Shown here in pieces: positions 16,801 through 25,854 of a stretch of DNA of 64,000 bases; position 1 is the first letter of the stretch; each line of letters opens with the position of its first letter. The position numbers were made by a program, and so were the translations under genes. The notes under the pieces were generated by a model. That model was not told the DNA's origin. It saw only the letters and a list, made by a program, of their open reading frames with translations, and did not search any database. The DNA lies in contig NZ_FORF01000012.1 in NCBI RefSeq assembly GCF_900113935.1, positions 1 to 64,000 on the forward strand. Reading direction: 5' to 3'. The stretch is from Aquamicrobium aerolatum DSM 21857 (GTDB lineage: Bacteria > Pseudomonadota > Alphaproteobacteria > Rhizobiales > Rhizobiaceae).

Positions 16801-17167
16801 TGTGGACCTGCGCAAGCGCAAGGACGGGCTGTGGGAGGTTCAGGTCAACGGCTTCGACTATTTCGATCCGCGCAAGGGCGATCTGGTCTCGGGCGGCACC
16901 AGGCAGATCGCGATGTGGTCGCTGGACGTGGACTATGACAACCGATCCCTGATGCCGCATCAGGTGTTCTTCCCCATGGCGGATGCCAAGGGCGGCTGGA
17001 ACCGCCTGCGCAAGACCGTGCGGGCCGAACTGGACGAGGACCTGCTGGAGCAGTTCCACGGCACCGTCTCGCTGCCCTTCGAGGCGGGAGAGAACCGCCG
17101 GATCGCGGTCAAGATCGTCGATGATCGCGGGATCGAGTCGCTCAAGATCATGTCGCTGGAGGGATAA
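13895..17167 (+). CDS. Type III-like DNA methyltransferase (Mod)
   Basis: The 1090-residue protein is a beta-class adenine methylase. Motif IV is YIDPPYGIKYGS (317-328), then the target recognition region (~410-590), then motif I DPTCGSGTT (607-615). That order defines the class. Before the catalytic part lie a winged-helix-like segment (residues 1-80) and a very acidic linker (82-100, mostly D and E). After it come ~450 residues without a motif known to me. It would methylate one strand of an asymmetric site and guide the following helicase-nuclease. Codon use is markedly GC-rich, except in the recognition region, which is AT-richer. It is separated from the restriction gene by four bases. 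Confidence 0.9.
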   Translation: MNHTNTANADSSIFDSLTELILNLAPDDGSSIGNGAMLALLREHIPDLTEDDYITARDALIDEDVLGRGKGRGGSIFRVTDDLGDEDGDLDEDEGDEDDGFELTHTEEAAPRMPRTKAGKKVARRPDGPVQVLSYRHGETRVNNPEVGMVHAGTDPDGDKTVWAYDPHLDPVLNFDSARAGIERLIDEALASGDLEKMRDALQELKRLQAPYLNWTGKAERTSVAVDTVSLHVHERVDPATILANAAKRLTGKDAATQWRQPDLFAAPFENLPLRQALDFYHHEKGWSNRLVAGDSLLVMNSLLTKESMGGKVQMIYIDPPYGIKYGSNFQPFTNKRDVKDRSDDDLTQEPEMIKAFRDTWELGIHSYLTYLRDRLMLARELLTESGSVFVQISDENLHYIRSMMEEIFGMDRFVAIVPFRKKLMPLGAKTLEQMSDFLIWFCKDPSKIKYRHIYRETLPDAKGRWTGTVDDRGNLRRLTKEQRQELRDGIAPKNIFGTISQWAPSFSEEGVFSFELHGETYKPTGGQCWVASPEKMDRLRFANRLFVEGDFPRFVSPHTDYPYAKITSPWHDTAPASGKTYVVQTNENVIERCMVMCTDPGDLVLDPTCGSGTTAFVAEKWGRRWITCDTSRVAITLAKQRLMTASFDYYALRYPHEGLGGGFDYETVPHITLKSIANNPDIDTIYDEDHPKIAAALEGLNAALSAAPPKPLKPTQGVRKGKPVDFAKGDTLHEWEVPFDWPDDWPEAARAPFDTFHAARQAMQRRMDQSISDHAEQETLYDKPRIDKSKLRICGPFSVEAVPAPTVLSLDESIPPQEADETVARSGETSRQALWRDELLKTGVRGKGGAMLRFAEFETLPGLKHIHASGSLTDSGERVVVSFGPEHAALEQRQVELALTEAETLRPSPKFILFCAFTFDPEAAKDIDEVNWPGVTLLKAQMNTDLLTEDLKKGRSSNQSFWLMGQPDVDLRKRKDGLWEVQVNGFDYFDPRKGDLVSGGTRQIAMWSLDVDYDNRSLMPHQVFFPMADAKGGWNRLRKTVRAELDEDLLEQFHGTVSLPFEAGENRRIAVKIVDDRGIESLKIMSLEG

Positions 17168-17171
17168 GCCC

Positions 17172-19967
17172 ATGTCCCTCATCATCAATTCTCCCTTCGT
17201 CTGCCCGGCGCAGCATTGGGTCGAGGCCAAGGGCGGCAATCTGGAGATCAAGCCAGAACGGCGGCCTGCGAGCTATGAGGTTTTCGACGCGCGCAACAAC
17301 ACTAAGCGCACCGAGGTGCTTGATCTGGTGAACACGATCCGCACCCGCGTGGATCAGTGGCGCGACGACGGTTGGCCCGGCGTGACCATCGTTACCCGCA
17401 AGCTGCTGGAGCACTGGCACGACCGTGAGGCGCGGCAGCATCCATTCTATTTCTGCCAGCTCGAGGCCATCGAGACGCTGATATGGTGGGTCGAAGGCGC
17501 CGAGGCCTACAAGCAGGGCATCGCGATCCCCGGCGATGGCGGTGTGTGGGAAAGGCTCTGCAACAAGATGGCGACGGGCGCGGGCAAGACCACGGTGATG
17601 GCGATGATCATCACCTGGCAGGTGCTGAATGCGCTGACCTATCCGAAGCGGAACAAGGATTTCAGCCGCGCCGTGTTCATCGTGGCACCGGGGCTGACCG
17701 TGAAGGAACGGCTGCAGGTGCTGCTGCCCAGCGAGGGCAGCTACTATGACGAGTTCAACCTTTGCCCGTCCGAGGCCCTGCGCCAGAAGCTGAACCAGGC
17801 TGAGGTGCTGATCGAGAACTGGCACACGCTGATGCCGCTGAAGGAAGCGGAGCGATCCGTGGTGAAGAAGGGGCGCGAGTCCGACGAGGCCTTCACGCGG
17901 CGCGTGCTGGGCAAGCTGGCGGCGCACAAGGATATCATCGTCATCAACGACGAGGCGCACCACGCCTATCGCAAACCGCCCGAGGTGAAGATCAGCAAGA
18001 AGCATGCCGAGGAGCATGGCATCGACCTCGACGAGGCGACGCGCTGGATCGAAGGCCTCGACCGCATCCACAAAACCCGGCGCATCCAGCGCTGCTTCGA
18101 CCTGTCGGCCACGCCTTTCGCGCCGACTGGCAAGAAGAGCACCGATACGGCGCTGTTCGACTGGATCATCTCGGATTTCGGCCTGAACGACGCGATCGAG
18201 GCCGGGCTGGTGAAGACACCGCGCGTGGTCGTCCGCGACGATGCGGTTCCGGATGCGAAGACGCTGCGTTCAAAGCTCTACCACATCTACCGCGACCCGA
18301 CCGTTTCCGAAGACCTGAACCGCAAGGCCGAAGCGCACGAGGCGCTGCCAAAGCTGGTCCAGGACGCGTATACGTTGCTCGGTGCCGACTGGCGGGAAAC
18401 CCGGGCGCAATGGCAGGAGGCCGGGCATCATTCTCCGCCGGTCATGCTGACGGTCTGCAACCGCACCGAAACCGCAGCCCGCATCGAGACCTATTTCAAC
18501 AAGGGCGATGCGCACTGGCCCGAATTGCACGCACCGACCCGAACGCTCCGGGTCGATTCCAAGGTGCTGGGGAAGGCTGAGATCGGCGAGACCGCGACCT
18601 CCGACAAGGATTACGAGGCGCGGCTGAAGGCAATCATCGACGCTGCGACCATCCCCGAGACCCGCCGCCAACAGTTCCGCGCCCTGAAGAAGGAAGAACT
18701 GCTGCGCGAAATCGTGGACAATGTCGGGAAGCGGGGAGCGGCCGGACAAGACCTGCAGAACGTCATATCGGTCGCGATGCTGTCGGAGGGATGGGACGCC
18801 AAGAACGTCACGCACATCATGGGTCTCCGCGCCTTCACATCCCAGCTACTCTGCGAACAGGTCGTCGGGCGAGGATTGCGTAGGGTGTCCTACGACACTG
18901 ACGAGAATGGCCTGTTCCTGCCCGAATACGTCAACGTCTTCGGTGTGCCGCTTTCCATTTCGGAAACAGGCGAAGGCGGGGAGGCTCCGCCGCCTCCCAA
19001 GCCGACCACGCAGATCGAAGTCGTGCCCGAGCGGGCCCATCTGGAACTTCGCTGGCCGAACGTGCTGCGGGTTGAAACGGTCGTGAGACCGCAACTTGCC
19101 ATGGACTGGGGCAAGGTAGCGCCGCTTGTGCTCGACCCTGCCAGCACGCCAATCAGCGCGGAATTGGCTCCGGCGCTCGGCGGCGCGACGGACATGGGCA
19201 AGGTGACCGCCATCGACCTCGAGAAGCTGCCAGACGGCTTCCGTCTGCAACGCCTCGTCTTTCAGGCTACCCGGAAGGCATTTGCCGAACTCAGCCACGG
19301 TTTTTCGGGCACCCACGAATATCTGGCGGCGCAGCTCGTCAGGATCGTCGAGGCGTTCCTCAACTCCGATCGTCTCGATATCCCGTCGTTGTTTCACTCC
19401 GACCCGCTTCGGCGGCGGATTCTGATCGCGCTCAACATCGATCTGGTAGTCCAGCATGTGCTGAGCAACGTGACGGAGCAGAACACGGAACGCCTGACGC
19501 CCGTTTTCGACGAGGAAAACCCGATCGGTGCAACCGGGTTGATGCGCACCTGGTACACGGCCAAGCCGTGCTTCCCAACCATCAAGTCGCACATCAGCCA
19601 CCTCGTTGGCGACTCATCGTGGGAGGGTCACGCGGCAAATGTCTTCGAGGGGCGGGGTGATGTCGTTGCCTATGCGAAGAACGATCATCTGGGCTTCCAG
19701 ATTCAGTATATGTGGGCTGGTTCACGCCGTCGGTATGTTCCCGATTTCCTCGTCCGGCTCTCTGGCGGCAAGACGCTCGCCCTCGAAATAAAGGGGGTAG
19801 ACAGCCCTCAAAACAGGGCCAAGCGGGACGCGCTGAACGAATGGGTCAGCGCGATCAACGGCACTGGAGGATTCGGGCAGTGGGCCTGGGATGTAGCGTT
19901 CAGGCCGAGCGACCTGCAGGATATTGTAACGAAGCACGCGAACGTCGCCATGGCAGAACCGGCATGA
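17172..19967 (+). CDS. Type III-like restriction enzyme helicase-nuclease subunit (Res)
   Basis: The 931-residue protein starts MSLIINSPFVCPAQHWVEAK. It is a superfamily 2 helicase: Walker A MATGAGKTT (133-141), Walker B VINDEAHH (257-264), motif III FDLSATPF (309-316) and motif VI QVVGRGLRR (~575). The C-terminus holds a PD-(D/E)XK-like nuclease (VPDFLVRLSGGKTLALEIKG, about 855-875). It would translocate from unmodified sites and cut the DNA when paired with Mod. The open frame extends upstream, but the ATG at 17172 directly after the Mod stop is the start. Both catalytic centres look intact, so the system is probably active. Confidence 0.9.
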   Translation: MSLIINSPFVCPAQHWVEAKGGNLEIKPERRPASYEVFDARNNTKRTEVLDLVNTIRTRVDQWRDDGWPGVTIVTRKLLEHWHDREARQHPFYFCQLEAIETLIWWVEGAEAYKQGIAIPGDGGVWERLCNKMATGAGKTTVMAMIITWQVLNALTYPKRNKDFSRAVFIVAPGLTVKERLQVLLPSEGSYYDEFNLCPSEALRQKLNQAEVLIENWHTLMPLKEAERSVVKKGRESDEAFTRRVLGKLAAHKDIIVINDEAHHAYRKPPEVKISKKHAEEHGIDLDEATRWIEGLDRIHKTRRIQRCFDLSATPFAPTGKKSTDTALFDWIISDFGLNDAIEAGLVKTPRVVVRDDAVPDAKTLRSKLYHIYRDPTVSEDLNRKAEAHEALPKLVQDAYTLLGADWRETRAQWQEAGHHSPPVMLTVCNRTETAARIETYFNKGDAHWPELHAPTRTLRVDSKVLGKAEIGETATSDKDYEARLKAIIDAATIPETRRQQFRALKKEELLREIVDNVGKRGAAGQDLQNVISVAMLSEGWDAKNVTHIMGLRAFTSQLLCEQVVGRGLRRVSYDTDENGLFLPEYVNVFGVPLSISETGEGGEAPPPPKPTTQIEVVPERAHLELRWPNVLRVETVVRPQLAMDWGKVAPLVLDPASTPISAELAPALGGATDMGKVTAIDLEKLPDGFRLQRLVFQATRKAFAELSHGFSGTHEYLAAQLVRIVEAFLNSDRLDIPSLFHSDPLRRRILIALNIDLVVQHVLSNVTEQNTERLTPVFDEENPIGATGLMRTWYTAKPCFPTIKSHISHLVGDSSWEGHAANVFEGRGDVVAYAKNDHLGFQIQYMWAGSRRRYVPDFLVRLSGGKTLALEIKGVDSPQNRAKRDALNEWVSAINGTGGFGQWAWDVAFRPSDLQDIVTKHANVAMAEPA

Positions 19968-20305
19968 TGACGTCATACCGCCGCCGTGCGAGCGAGGTTT
20001 GATTCTGCCTTCTCCAGATGTGTCGCAGGGCCTCGGTAGCCGGAAAGTTCGACCCGAGTTCTTTCTCCCACCGCTGTCCACCACAAAAGTACGGACAAAG
20101 CGAGCAAAATAACTATGCATTTACAGTAACTTATGATTCCGCACCAAATCCGCGCAGTCAGGAGGTTTGGAGAATGTTGGCGGAGAGAGAACGAAATCAG
20201 CGATTCGGGCAGGTAGCTCAGTCAACAGCTTTGGCCCGATAACCCGCAGTTCCGCGCTATTCCAGTCGCAGAATACGAATCAGAGAATGATTACAATAGG
20301 TTGAG
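19968..20305. other. Intergenic boundary region without a gene
   Basis: No credible gene is seen in these 338 bp. The segment TGGCGGAGAGAG at 20178-20189 matches 11 of 12 bases of the tRNA-Ser 3' end (20306-20317) in the same orientation. At 20208-20222 a GGCAGGTAGCTCAGT stretch resembles the D-arm of a tRNA but has no matching remainder. This is where the accessory region meets the core genome. Confidence 0.5.
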
Positions 20306-20395
20306 TGGCGGAGGGAGTGGGATTCGAACCCACGGAGACATCACTGCCTCGCCGGTTTTCAAGACCGGTGCCTTAAACCGCTCGGCCATCCCTCC
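20306..20395 (-). tRNA. tRNA-Ser (anticodon UGA)
   Basis: The minus strand reads as a full class II tRNA of 90 nt including an encoded CCA. The acceptor stem GGAGGGA pairs with TCCCTCC and is followed by discriminator G. The anticodon arm ACCGG-TCTTGAAAA-CCGGC holds UGA. The long variable arm is typical of serine, and GGTTCGAATCC is the T-arm. Its 3' end faces the accessory region, the usual orientation for island insertion. Confidence 0.95.
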
Positions 20396-20635
20396 GACCT
20401 TGTGTTGCGAGCAAATCGACTGGATGTTTGATCCTGATTTTTGCTGCGAACGCGATTTACGTGTGAGCCTTTACAGTGCCGGGGTTCGATGCGTCAACAA
20501 GTAACGCGGATTGCTGGCAGTTGATCTGTGAAGAGCGCCGATGACATCGAGCCACCGAAGGCAATCGCGGGCTGTCCATTCTTGCTGAAGCGATTTTCTG
20601 GCGTGTTCTAGGATGCGCCGGGCGTTCGTCGCTCA

Positions 20636-21001
20636 TCACGCCGGAGCAAACAGCTCCCAAATTGCGGATGCCCAAATCGAAATAGCGATGACCGACATGA
20701 TCAGAACTGCTGCAGACCCGCAATCCTTCGCGACCTTGATTTCCGGCCGAAAGTCGCGACTGACCGCGTTGCAGACCTGCTCGATGGCCGTGTTGATGAT
20801 TTCGACTAACATGATCGCGAGCACTGAACCGACAAGAGCAACAAACCAGATCAGGCTCTTGGCAAGGTAGCAGGCGAGGGGGATGGAGACTATCAGCAGC
20901 GTCGCTTCAAGCCGGAATGCTTGTTCATGGCGCAGCGTATAGCCTATGCCAGCGCATGAATGCCGGGTGGCGTTTAGAAGTCGCTGAAATGTGCCGGTCA
21001 T
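20636..21001 (-). CDS. dgkA: Diacylglycerol kinase
   Basis: The 121-residue membrane protein has the DgkA layout: an N-terminal amphipathic part with GIGYTLRHEQAFRLE, three membrane helices, and the catalytic EIINTAIEQVCNAVS between helices 2 and 3. It phosphorylates diacylglycerol released by glucan modification, returning it to phospholipid synthesis. I chose the ATG at 21001 because it gives the family's usual length; the frame is open a further 25 residues. It stands alone between the tRNA gene and a 417-bp divergent gap. Confidence 0.9.
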   Translation of the reverse strand: MTGTFQRLLNATRHSCAGIGYTLRHEQAFRLEATLLIVSIPLACYLAKSLIWFVALVGSVLAIMLVEIINTAIEQVCNAVSRDFRPEIKVAKDCGSAAVLIMSVIAISIWASAIWELFAPA

Positions 21002-21418
21002 AAAATTCAAGGCCATCCCCTGATGAAACGGCGCGGCCATTGGCCCTGAAAAGTTACCGCATGCTGTCAAATTCATGCAGATTTGGACATTTCGTGCAGA
21101 TTGACCGTCTCTAGTGCCCAGTCGCTTATCTGTCTACCGCACACGAGCCAAGGGCACCAATACTCCCAACGACAGGAGGAAAATTGTCGTGTCTGCGCCT
21201 TGGTGCGAACACGATTTAACAAGGTCGAATCGCAGGCTGCCATCAATCTGCCCGGATACGGCCACATTCAGTTAACATACCGATAAGGAATTCATGTGCA
21301 GTTATAGCATTCTGCTCAGGGTGATAATTTTGCCTGGGTGAAAAAGCGTTGCCAGCCGCAGCGCGCCGAAACTGCAAATTTGTTGCGTACGCGGGCTTGG
21401 ACCGGGGACTTGAGACGT
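21002..21418. other. Divergent intergenic region
   Basis: These 417 bp separate dgkA from the RlpA-like gene and must hold both promoters. Short frames here have no recognisable product. I see no clear repeat or structured RNA. Confidence 0.5.
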
Positions 21419-22630
21419 ATGAGTTCTAAGACAGCTGTGTCACTGGGGCGGGGCGCTTCCGTTCTCGCTTTTGTCCTTTCTGCCGCCACGTTGTCTGCGT
21501 GTTCGCCAGTCTCGAATGTCGGAACCAAGCCGACCAGAAGCAAAGAGTACTTTGCTGAATCGGAATATGGCGTGAAAGCAAGCCCGCGGGTCAGCAATGC
21601 TCGCTCCGGCCTGCCTCGCGGCGGTGGTCGCGATCAGGTGGGCAAACCCTACAAGGTTCGCGGCAAGTGGTATCACCCGAAGGAAGATCCTTCCTATCGC
21701 AATTCCGGTCTCGCCTCGTGGTATGGTGATGCGTTTCATGGTCGCTTGACGGCCAACGGCGAAATTTACGATATGACGCACCTGACGGCCGCGCATCCGA
21801 CGATGCCGCTGCCAAGTTATGCGCGTGTCACGAACCGCGCCAATGGTGCATCTGTGATTGTGCGGGTGAACGACCGTGGACCTTTCGCGGAAGGGCGGGT
21901 GATCGATCTGTCGCGCAAGGCTGCGGAGCTTCTCGATTATACGAGCAACGGACTGGCCAAAGTCGACGTTGAGTATGTTGGAAGAGCACCGCTTCACGGG
22001 CAGGATGACCGCTATCTTCTTGCCTCTTACAAGCCAGCTGGAAAAGCTCCGGACCCATCAGACGGGATGGCTTCGGGTGTAATGATAGCGATGAACGGGC
22101 CGACACCGACCCCTTCGCTGGCGGCAGCGCGTATTTTTCCGGGTCAGAGTGGTGCTGGCCCGCTTGGTTCGACCAGCCACGATGTGGTTCTGCCTGAATT
22201 CGGCCCGATCGCCCCACAGCGGCCAGGTGTCAGTCTCGCCAGCCTGGAGACGGATGGCGCATCGTCCATCACTGCGCTGGGCTACGCGGACGATCGGGTA
22301 AATCGGGCGGCACAAATTGTGTCTGATTTTGCCGAGGGTAGCAGGGATTCGTCCCGTCTGATCGAGGCGCTGAATCAGCGCTATGCGGCTACTGCTTCCA
22401 CCGCGCGCACGTCGCCTGAATATGTCGCCGTCGGTACATATCCAGATCAGCTCTCGGCAGAGACCATGGCCCGCGCGCTCACCTCGGTTGGGCAGGTTGT
22501 GATCGAGACGGATCCGAACAGCTCTGGCTTTTCACTGCGTCTGAACCCGAATGGCCGGGCCGAGGTCGACGAAATGCTCCGGACCGCATGGGCTGCTGGT
22601 GCTACGGACGCCATGACGGTACGCGACTGA
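21419..22630 (+). CDS. RlpA-like septal lipoprotein with SPOR domain
   Basis: The 403-residue protein starts MSSKTAVSLGRGASVLAFVL and has a lipoprotein signal ending SAATLSAC, with the lipidated cysteine at 28. A double-psi beta-barrel follows (GLASWYGDAFHGRLTANGE to VNDRGPFAEGRVIDLSRKAA), including the catalytic aspartate in NDRGPF. The C-terminal ~75 residues (YVAVGTYPDQLSAETMARAL onward) fit a SPOR peptidoglycan-binding domain. RlpA proteins are lytic transglycosylases that act on denuded glycan at the septum. The frame opens at 21338, but the lipobox fixes the start at 21419. The carboxypeptidase gene follows after 72 bp, probably in one operon. Confidence 0.88.
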   Translation: MSSKTAVSLGRGASVLAFVLSAATLSACSPVSNVGTKPTRSKEYFAESEYGVKASPRVSNARSGLPRGGGRDQVGKPYKVRGKWYHPKEDPSYRNSGLASWYGDAFHGRLTANGEIYDMTHLTAAHPTMPLPSYARVTNRANGASVIVRVNDRGPFAEGRVIDLSRKAAELLDYTSNGLAKVDVEYVGRAPLHGQDDRYLLASYKPAGKAPDPSDGMASGVMIAMNGPTPTPSLAAARIFPGQSGAGPLGSTSHDVVLPEFGPIAPQRPGVSLASLETDGASSITALGYADDRVNRAAQIVSDFAEGSRDSSRLIEALNQRYAATASTARTSPEYVAVGTYPDQLSAETMARALTSVGQVVIETDPNSSGFSLRLNPNGRAEVDEMLRTAWAAGATDAMTVRD

Positions 22631-22702
22631 CCTCTTGATCGATGAAGGGAGCAGTTGCTACTTTCAATCTCGGCTTTGACCGGCGGTTGGCAAGGGGCAT
22701 GG

Positions 22703-23866
22703 ATGTACTTTCTTTCTTCAATCCTCAGGGTTGGATCATCGTTTGCGCTGGGCCTGGCCATCTTGTCGGCGGCCAGCGCGCAGTCTTTCGACACTAGTGC
22801 GAAACAGGCATTTGTTGTCGATCAGCAGACTGGCACGCTGCTTTTCACCAAGGATGCTGACAAGCTGTTTCCGCCAGCTTCATTGGCGAAGATGATGACC
22901 ATGGAAGTGGTTTTTCATGCCATCAAGTCAGGCAAGCTTTCTTTCGACGATGAATTTCGCGTGTCGGAAAACGCCTGGAGAACGGGCGGCGCTCCGTCGC
23001 GCACGTCAACAATGTTCGCGGAATTGGGCTCCTCCATTCGCCTGGAAGACCTCATACAAGGCGTGATCGTCCAATCGGCAAACGATGGGTGTATCATCAT
23101 CGCCGAGGGGATGGCGGGCTCGGAAGAGGGCTTTGTTCAGTTGATGAACGAACGCGCTCGCGAGATCGGGCTATCCCGCTCGGTATTCAGGAATTCCACC
23201 GGCCTGCCAGCAGAAGGCCAGTTCGTGACGGCGCGCGAACTGGTGCAGCTGGCCAATCATTTGTGGCGGGAATATCCAGAGTTCTACAAATTTTATTCCC
23301 AGCGTGAATTCACCTGGAACAAGATTCTTCAGCGCAACCGCAATCCACTTCTGGCGATGGATATCGGCGCCGATGGCCTCAAGACCGGTTTTACCGAAGA
23401 ATCCGGCTACGCCATTGTCGGCAGTGCAGAGCGCGACGGACGACGTGTCTTTCTCGCACTGAGCGGCATGGAAAGTGATCGCCAGCGAGCTGACGAAGCA
23501 CGCAAGGTTCTGGATTGGAGCATGCGGGCTTTTGAAAGACAGGAGATATTCGCCGCTGGAGAGATCGTCGGTGAAGCCAAAACTTACGGGGGCGAGAAGG
23601 GGTCGGTTGGACTTCGCGCTCAAGGTCCGGTCGGCGTCCTGATCCCCTCGGCCAATCGCGACCGCCTTATCGCGCGGATCGTTTATGATGGCCCTGTCCT
23701 GGCTCCTGTCGAGGAGGGCGCGCCGATAGGAAAATTACGTGTCTGGGTTGGGGAAACGCTGACGCAGGAGACCCCTCTATTTGCGGCAGAAAGCGTCGGT
23801 GTAGGTACGATTCATCAACGGGCGCTGGATGCGGTCGAAGAGCTGGCTATAGGCTGGCTGCGCTAG
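22703..23866 (+). CDS. D-alanyl-D-alanine carboxypeptidase (DacF/PBP5 family)
   Basis: The 387-residue serine peptidase has a signal peptide (MYFLSSILRVGSSFALGLAI then LSAASAQS). Its motifs are SLAKMM (SxxK), QSANDG (SxN) and LKTGFTEES (KTG), then a beta-rich C-terminal domain with an amphipathic end. It trims the terminal D-alanine of peptidoglycan side chains in the periplasm. The ATG at 22703 has AAGGGGC six bases upstream; the longer frame begins with TTG and lacks a signal. It follows the RlpA-like gene, so both act on the cell wall. Confidence 0.9.
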   Translation: MYFLSSILRVGSSFALGLAILSAASAQSFDTSAKQAFVVDQQTGTLLFTKDADKLFPPASLAKMMTMEVVFHAIKSGKLSFDDEFRVSENAWRTGGAPSRTSTMFAELGSSIRLEDLIQGVIVQSANDGCIIIAEGMAGSEEGFVQLMNERAREIGLSRSVFRNSTGLPAEGQFVTARELVQLANHLWREYPEFYKFYSQREFTWNKILQRNRNPLLAMDIGADGLKTGFTEESGYAIVGSAERDGRRVFLALSGMESDRQRADEARKVLDWSMRAFERQEIFAAGEIVGEAKTYGGEKGSVGLRAQGPVGVLIPSANRDRLIARIVYDGPVLAPVEEGAPIGKLRVWVGETLTQETPLFAAESVGVGTIHQRALDAVEELAIGWLR

Positions 23867-23927
23867 GAGCGTCACCCGAATGTGAGAGCGTGTCTCGGAA
23901 GAAGGACATGCGTCACTACAGCAACTT

Positions 23928-23967
23928 AAAGCGTGTGAAGCGAATTCGAGAGGCCGCGACACGCTTT
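23928..23967. repeat. Intergenic palindrome, REP-like
   Basis: AAAGCGTGT and ACACGCTTT form perfect 9-bp arms around a 22-base centre between the carboxypeptidase and tmk genes. Sequences of this style, rich in GCGTGTC and GACATGC blocks, recur between genes in Rhizobiales. It could also fold in the RNA; there is no T-tract after it. Confidence 0.45.
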
Positions 23968-24055
23968 AGGGTCGGGGCGAGTGCGATTGCGGCATGGATA
24001 AATTTCTTCGCTTCGCCTATGTCTGACTGACAATCGATTGTCGCAGGTATTTGGC

Positions 24056-24721
24056 TTGACGCGCGGAACATTCATTACATTCGAAGGCGGCGAGGGGGCA
24101 GGCAAGTCCACTCAGATTATCCAGCTCGCCGAGATGCTGCGTAAACAGGGCCGCACGGTTATTGTCACGCGGGAACCTGGAGGCTCTCCGGGAGCCGAAG
24201 CGATCCGGCACGTTTTGCTTTCCGGTGCTGCCGAGCCCTTCGGTCCGGCGATGGAAGCCATTCTGTTTGCGGCTGCGCGTTCGGATCATGTTGAGCAGGT
24301 TATCCGCCCAGCGGTCGAGCGGGGGGACGTTGTTCTCTGCGACCGCTTCATGGATTCCAGCCGCGTCTATCAGGGCGTCACCGGCAACCTGCCGCGCGAC
24401 TTCATGGAGAGTCTCGAAGCGGTGACGGTCAACGCCCTGTTGCCCGACCTGACGATCATTCTGGATGTGGATCCGGAAGAAGGGTTGCGTCGTGCCACCG
24501 CTCGTCGGGGCGACGAAACGGCTGATCGCTATGAAAAGGAAACGCTGGAAGTGCATCGGCGGCGGCGCAAGGCATTTCTAGATATCGCCAAAGCGGAACC
24601 TGATCGCTGCGTCGTGATCGATGCGACCCAATCGCCGAAGAAGGTGTCCAAGCAAATCGCTTCGATCGTGACGGACCGTATCCAACAGGTCGGCGGGGCC
24701 GGGAAGGGGACCGCCGCATGA
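24056..24721 (+). CDS. tmk: Thymidylate kinase
   Basis: The 221-residue protein has the P-loop [11 protein letters not shown], the substrate-binding [13 protein letters not shown], the DRF motif [19 protein letters not shown] and the lid ([15 protein letters not shown]). It phosphorylates dTMP to dTDP, an essential step in DNA synthesis. There is no ATG near the conserved N-terminus. The TTG at 24056 has an AGG element at the right distance; the TTG at 24038 is the alternative. Its stop overlaps the holB start by four bases. Confidence 0.92.
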   Translation: MTRGTFITFEGGEGAGKSTQIIQLAEMLRKQGRTVIVTREPGGSPGAEAIRHVLLSGAAEPFGPAMEAILFAAARSDHVEQVIRPAVERGDVVLCDRFMDSSRVYQGVTGNLPRDFMESLEAVTVNALLPDLTIILDVDPEEGLRRATARRGDETADRYEKETLEVHRRRRKAFLDIAKAEPDRCVVIDATQSPKKVSKQIASIVTDRIQQVGGAGKGTAA

Positions 24722-25773
24722 GCTTTGAGCGGCTTGCGCCGGAGCAGTTTGACACGATCCCCGATATCGCCGAGCCTGCAGAAAATCCTGTCCTGGTCGG
24801 CCATGAGGAGGCTGTTGCCCATGTTGCGGAAGCTTATCAGGCTGGACGACTGCATCATGCGCTTCTTTTGTCCGGGCCTCCCGGAATAGGCAAGGCCACC
24901 TTTGCCTTTCATCTGGCGCGCCATCTTCTCGCAAATCCCGATCATGAACATGCGCCAGACCGGTTCCGTCCGCTAGAGCCTTCGTCATCTGTTTTCAGAC
25001 AGGTCGCTCAGGGCGCGCATCCCGGCGTTCTGCATCTCACGCGCCCTGTGAATGACAAGACCAAGGCTTTCAAGTCGGTCGTCACGGTCGACGAGATCCG
25101 CAAGGTCAATCGCTTTCTGGCGATGACGTCGCATGATGGCAGCTACCGTGTTGCTATTGTCGACCCAGCCGACGATATGAACACGAATGCCGCCAATGCG
25201 CTGTTGAAGACGCTGGAGGAGCCGCCTGCGCGAACCCTCTTCATCCTGATCTCGCACACGCTTGGCAGTCTGCTGCCGACCATTCGGTCACGCTGCCAGT
25301 CGATCAAGTTGAAGCCGCTGGCGGATCATGAAGTGCTGAAAGTGCTGTCTCATCTGGATGCGGCACTTCCGGATGACGCGACAAGCCAGAACGCTCTCAT
25401 CGGCCGGGCAGGGGGAAGCGTTCGTGAAGCGTTGTTGCTGACGCAATTCGGCGGCCTCGATATTGCCGACGCGATCGCAAGAACGGTCAGCGCACCGGAG
25501 TTCAACGTCACCGATGCGCTGAAGGTGGCGGAAGCGATGAGCGGCCGCGACAGCGCGGTGCAGTTTGAAATTTTCAACCAGACAGCCCTCGACATCGTTG
25601 CAGGCTGGGCGCGATCGGCCGCTGTTGAACAGAACGTAGATGCAGCAGCGCGTTTTTCGGAGCTTTGGCAGGATTGCGGACGCATTATGGCCGAGGCCGA
25701 TGCTTATAACCTCGATAAAAAGCAGCACGTAAACGGGTTGCTGCGCCGAATGTGGCTGTCGACGCACAGTTGA
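24718..25773 (+). CDS. holB: DNA polymerase III subunit delta'
   Basis: The 351-residue AAA+ protein has [18 protein letters not shown] (P-loop near residue 55), the DExx-like [20 protein letters not shown], sensor 1 FILISHT and SRCQ. It lacks the zinc-binding cysteines of some relatives. It is part of the clamp loader that opens the beta clamp during replication. It is translationally coupled to tmk (ATGA) and followed by metG after 81 bp, the usual alphaproteobacterial order. Confidence 0.92.
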   Translation: MSFERLAPEQFDTIPDIAEPAENPVLVGHEEAVAHVAEAYQAGRLHHALLLSGPPGIGKATFAFHLARHLLANPDHEHAPDRFRPLEPSSSVFRQVAQGAHPGVLHLTRPVNDKTKAFKSVVTVDEIRKVNRFLAMTSHDGSYRVAIVDPADDMNTNAANALLKTLEEPPARTLFILISHTLGSLLPTIRSRCQSIKLKPLADHEVLKVLSHLDAALPDDATSQNALIGRAGGSVREALLLTQFGGLDIADAIARTVSAPEFNVTDALKVAEAMSGRDSAVQFEIFNQTALDIVAGWARSAAVEQNVDAAARFSELWQDCGRIMAEADAYNLDKKQHVNGLLRRMWLSTHS

Positions 25774-25854
25774 ACCACGTCGCAGGTAGCCAGACGTTTT
25801 ACGATGCGCTATCTCACCCGCAAGCCATTCAAATGCCGGAAGAGCTCACCTCTC

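Larger units (their letters stand above)
1..19967. mobile_element. Phage-like / integrative accessory region (left end outside window)
   Basis: This stretch differs from the rest of the window. It contains replication and recombination genes of phage type, a serine recombinase module, a restriction-modification system, an efflux gene and many genes I do not recognise, and it has almost no housekeeping genes. The minus-strand block from 8976 down to 1 looks like an early operon reading towards late genes that would lie left of base 1; no terminase, capsid or tail gene is in view. The right boundary is inferred to lie between the end of the restriction gene (19967) and the tRNA-Ser gene (20306). 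Whether it is one element or several nested insertions cannot be decided here. Confidence 0.6.

Noticed and set aside
15626-17251. Long minus-strand open frame (541 codons) opposite the methylase 3' half
   Set aside because: Shadow of the methylase and restriction genes; no domain recognised.
20201-20260. Second tRNA gene suggested by a GTAGCTCAGT stretch
   Set aside because: Only a D-arm-like string is present; no anticodon or T-arm follows at the right distance.
21073-21267. 64-codon minus-strand frame between dgkA and the RlpA-like gene
   Set aside because: No family resemblance, no ribosome binding site and composition like the surrounding intergenic DNA.
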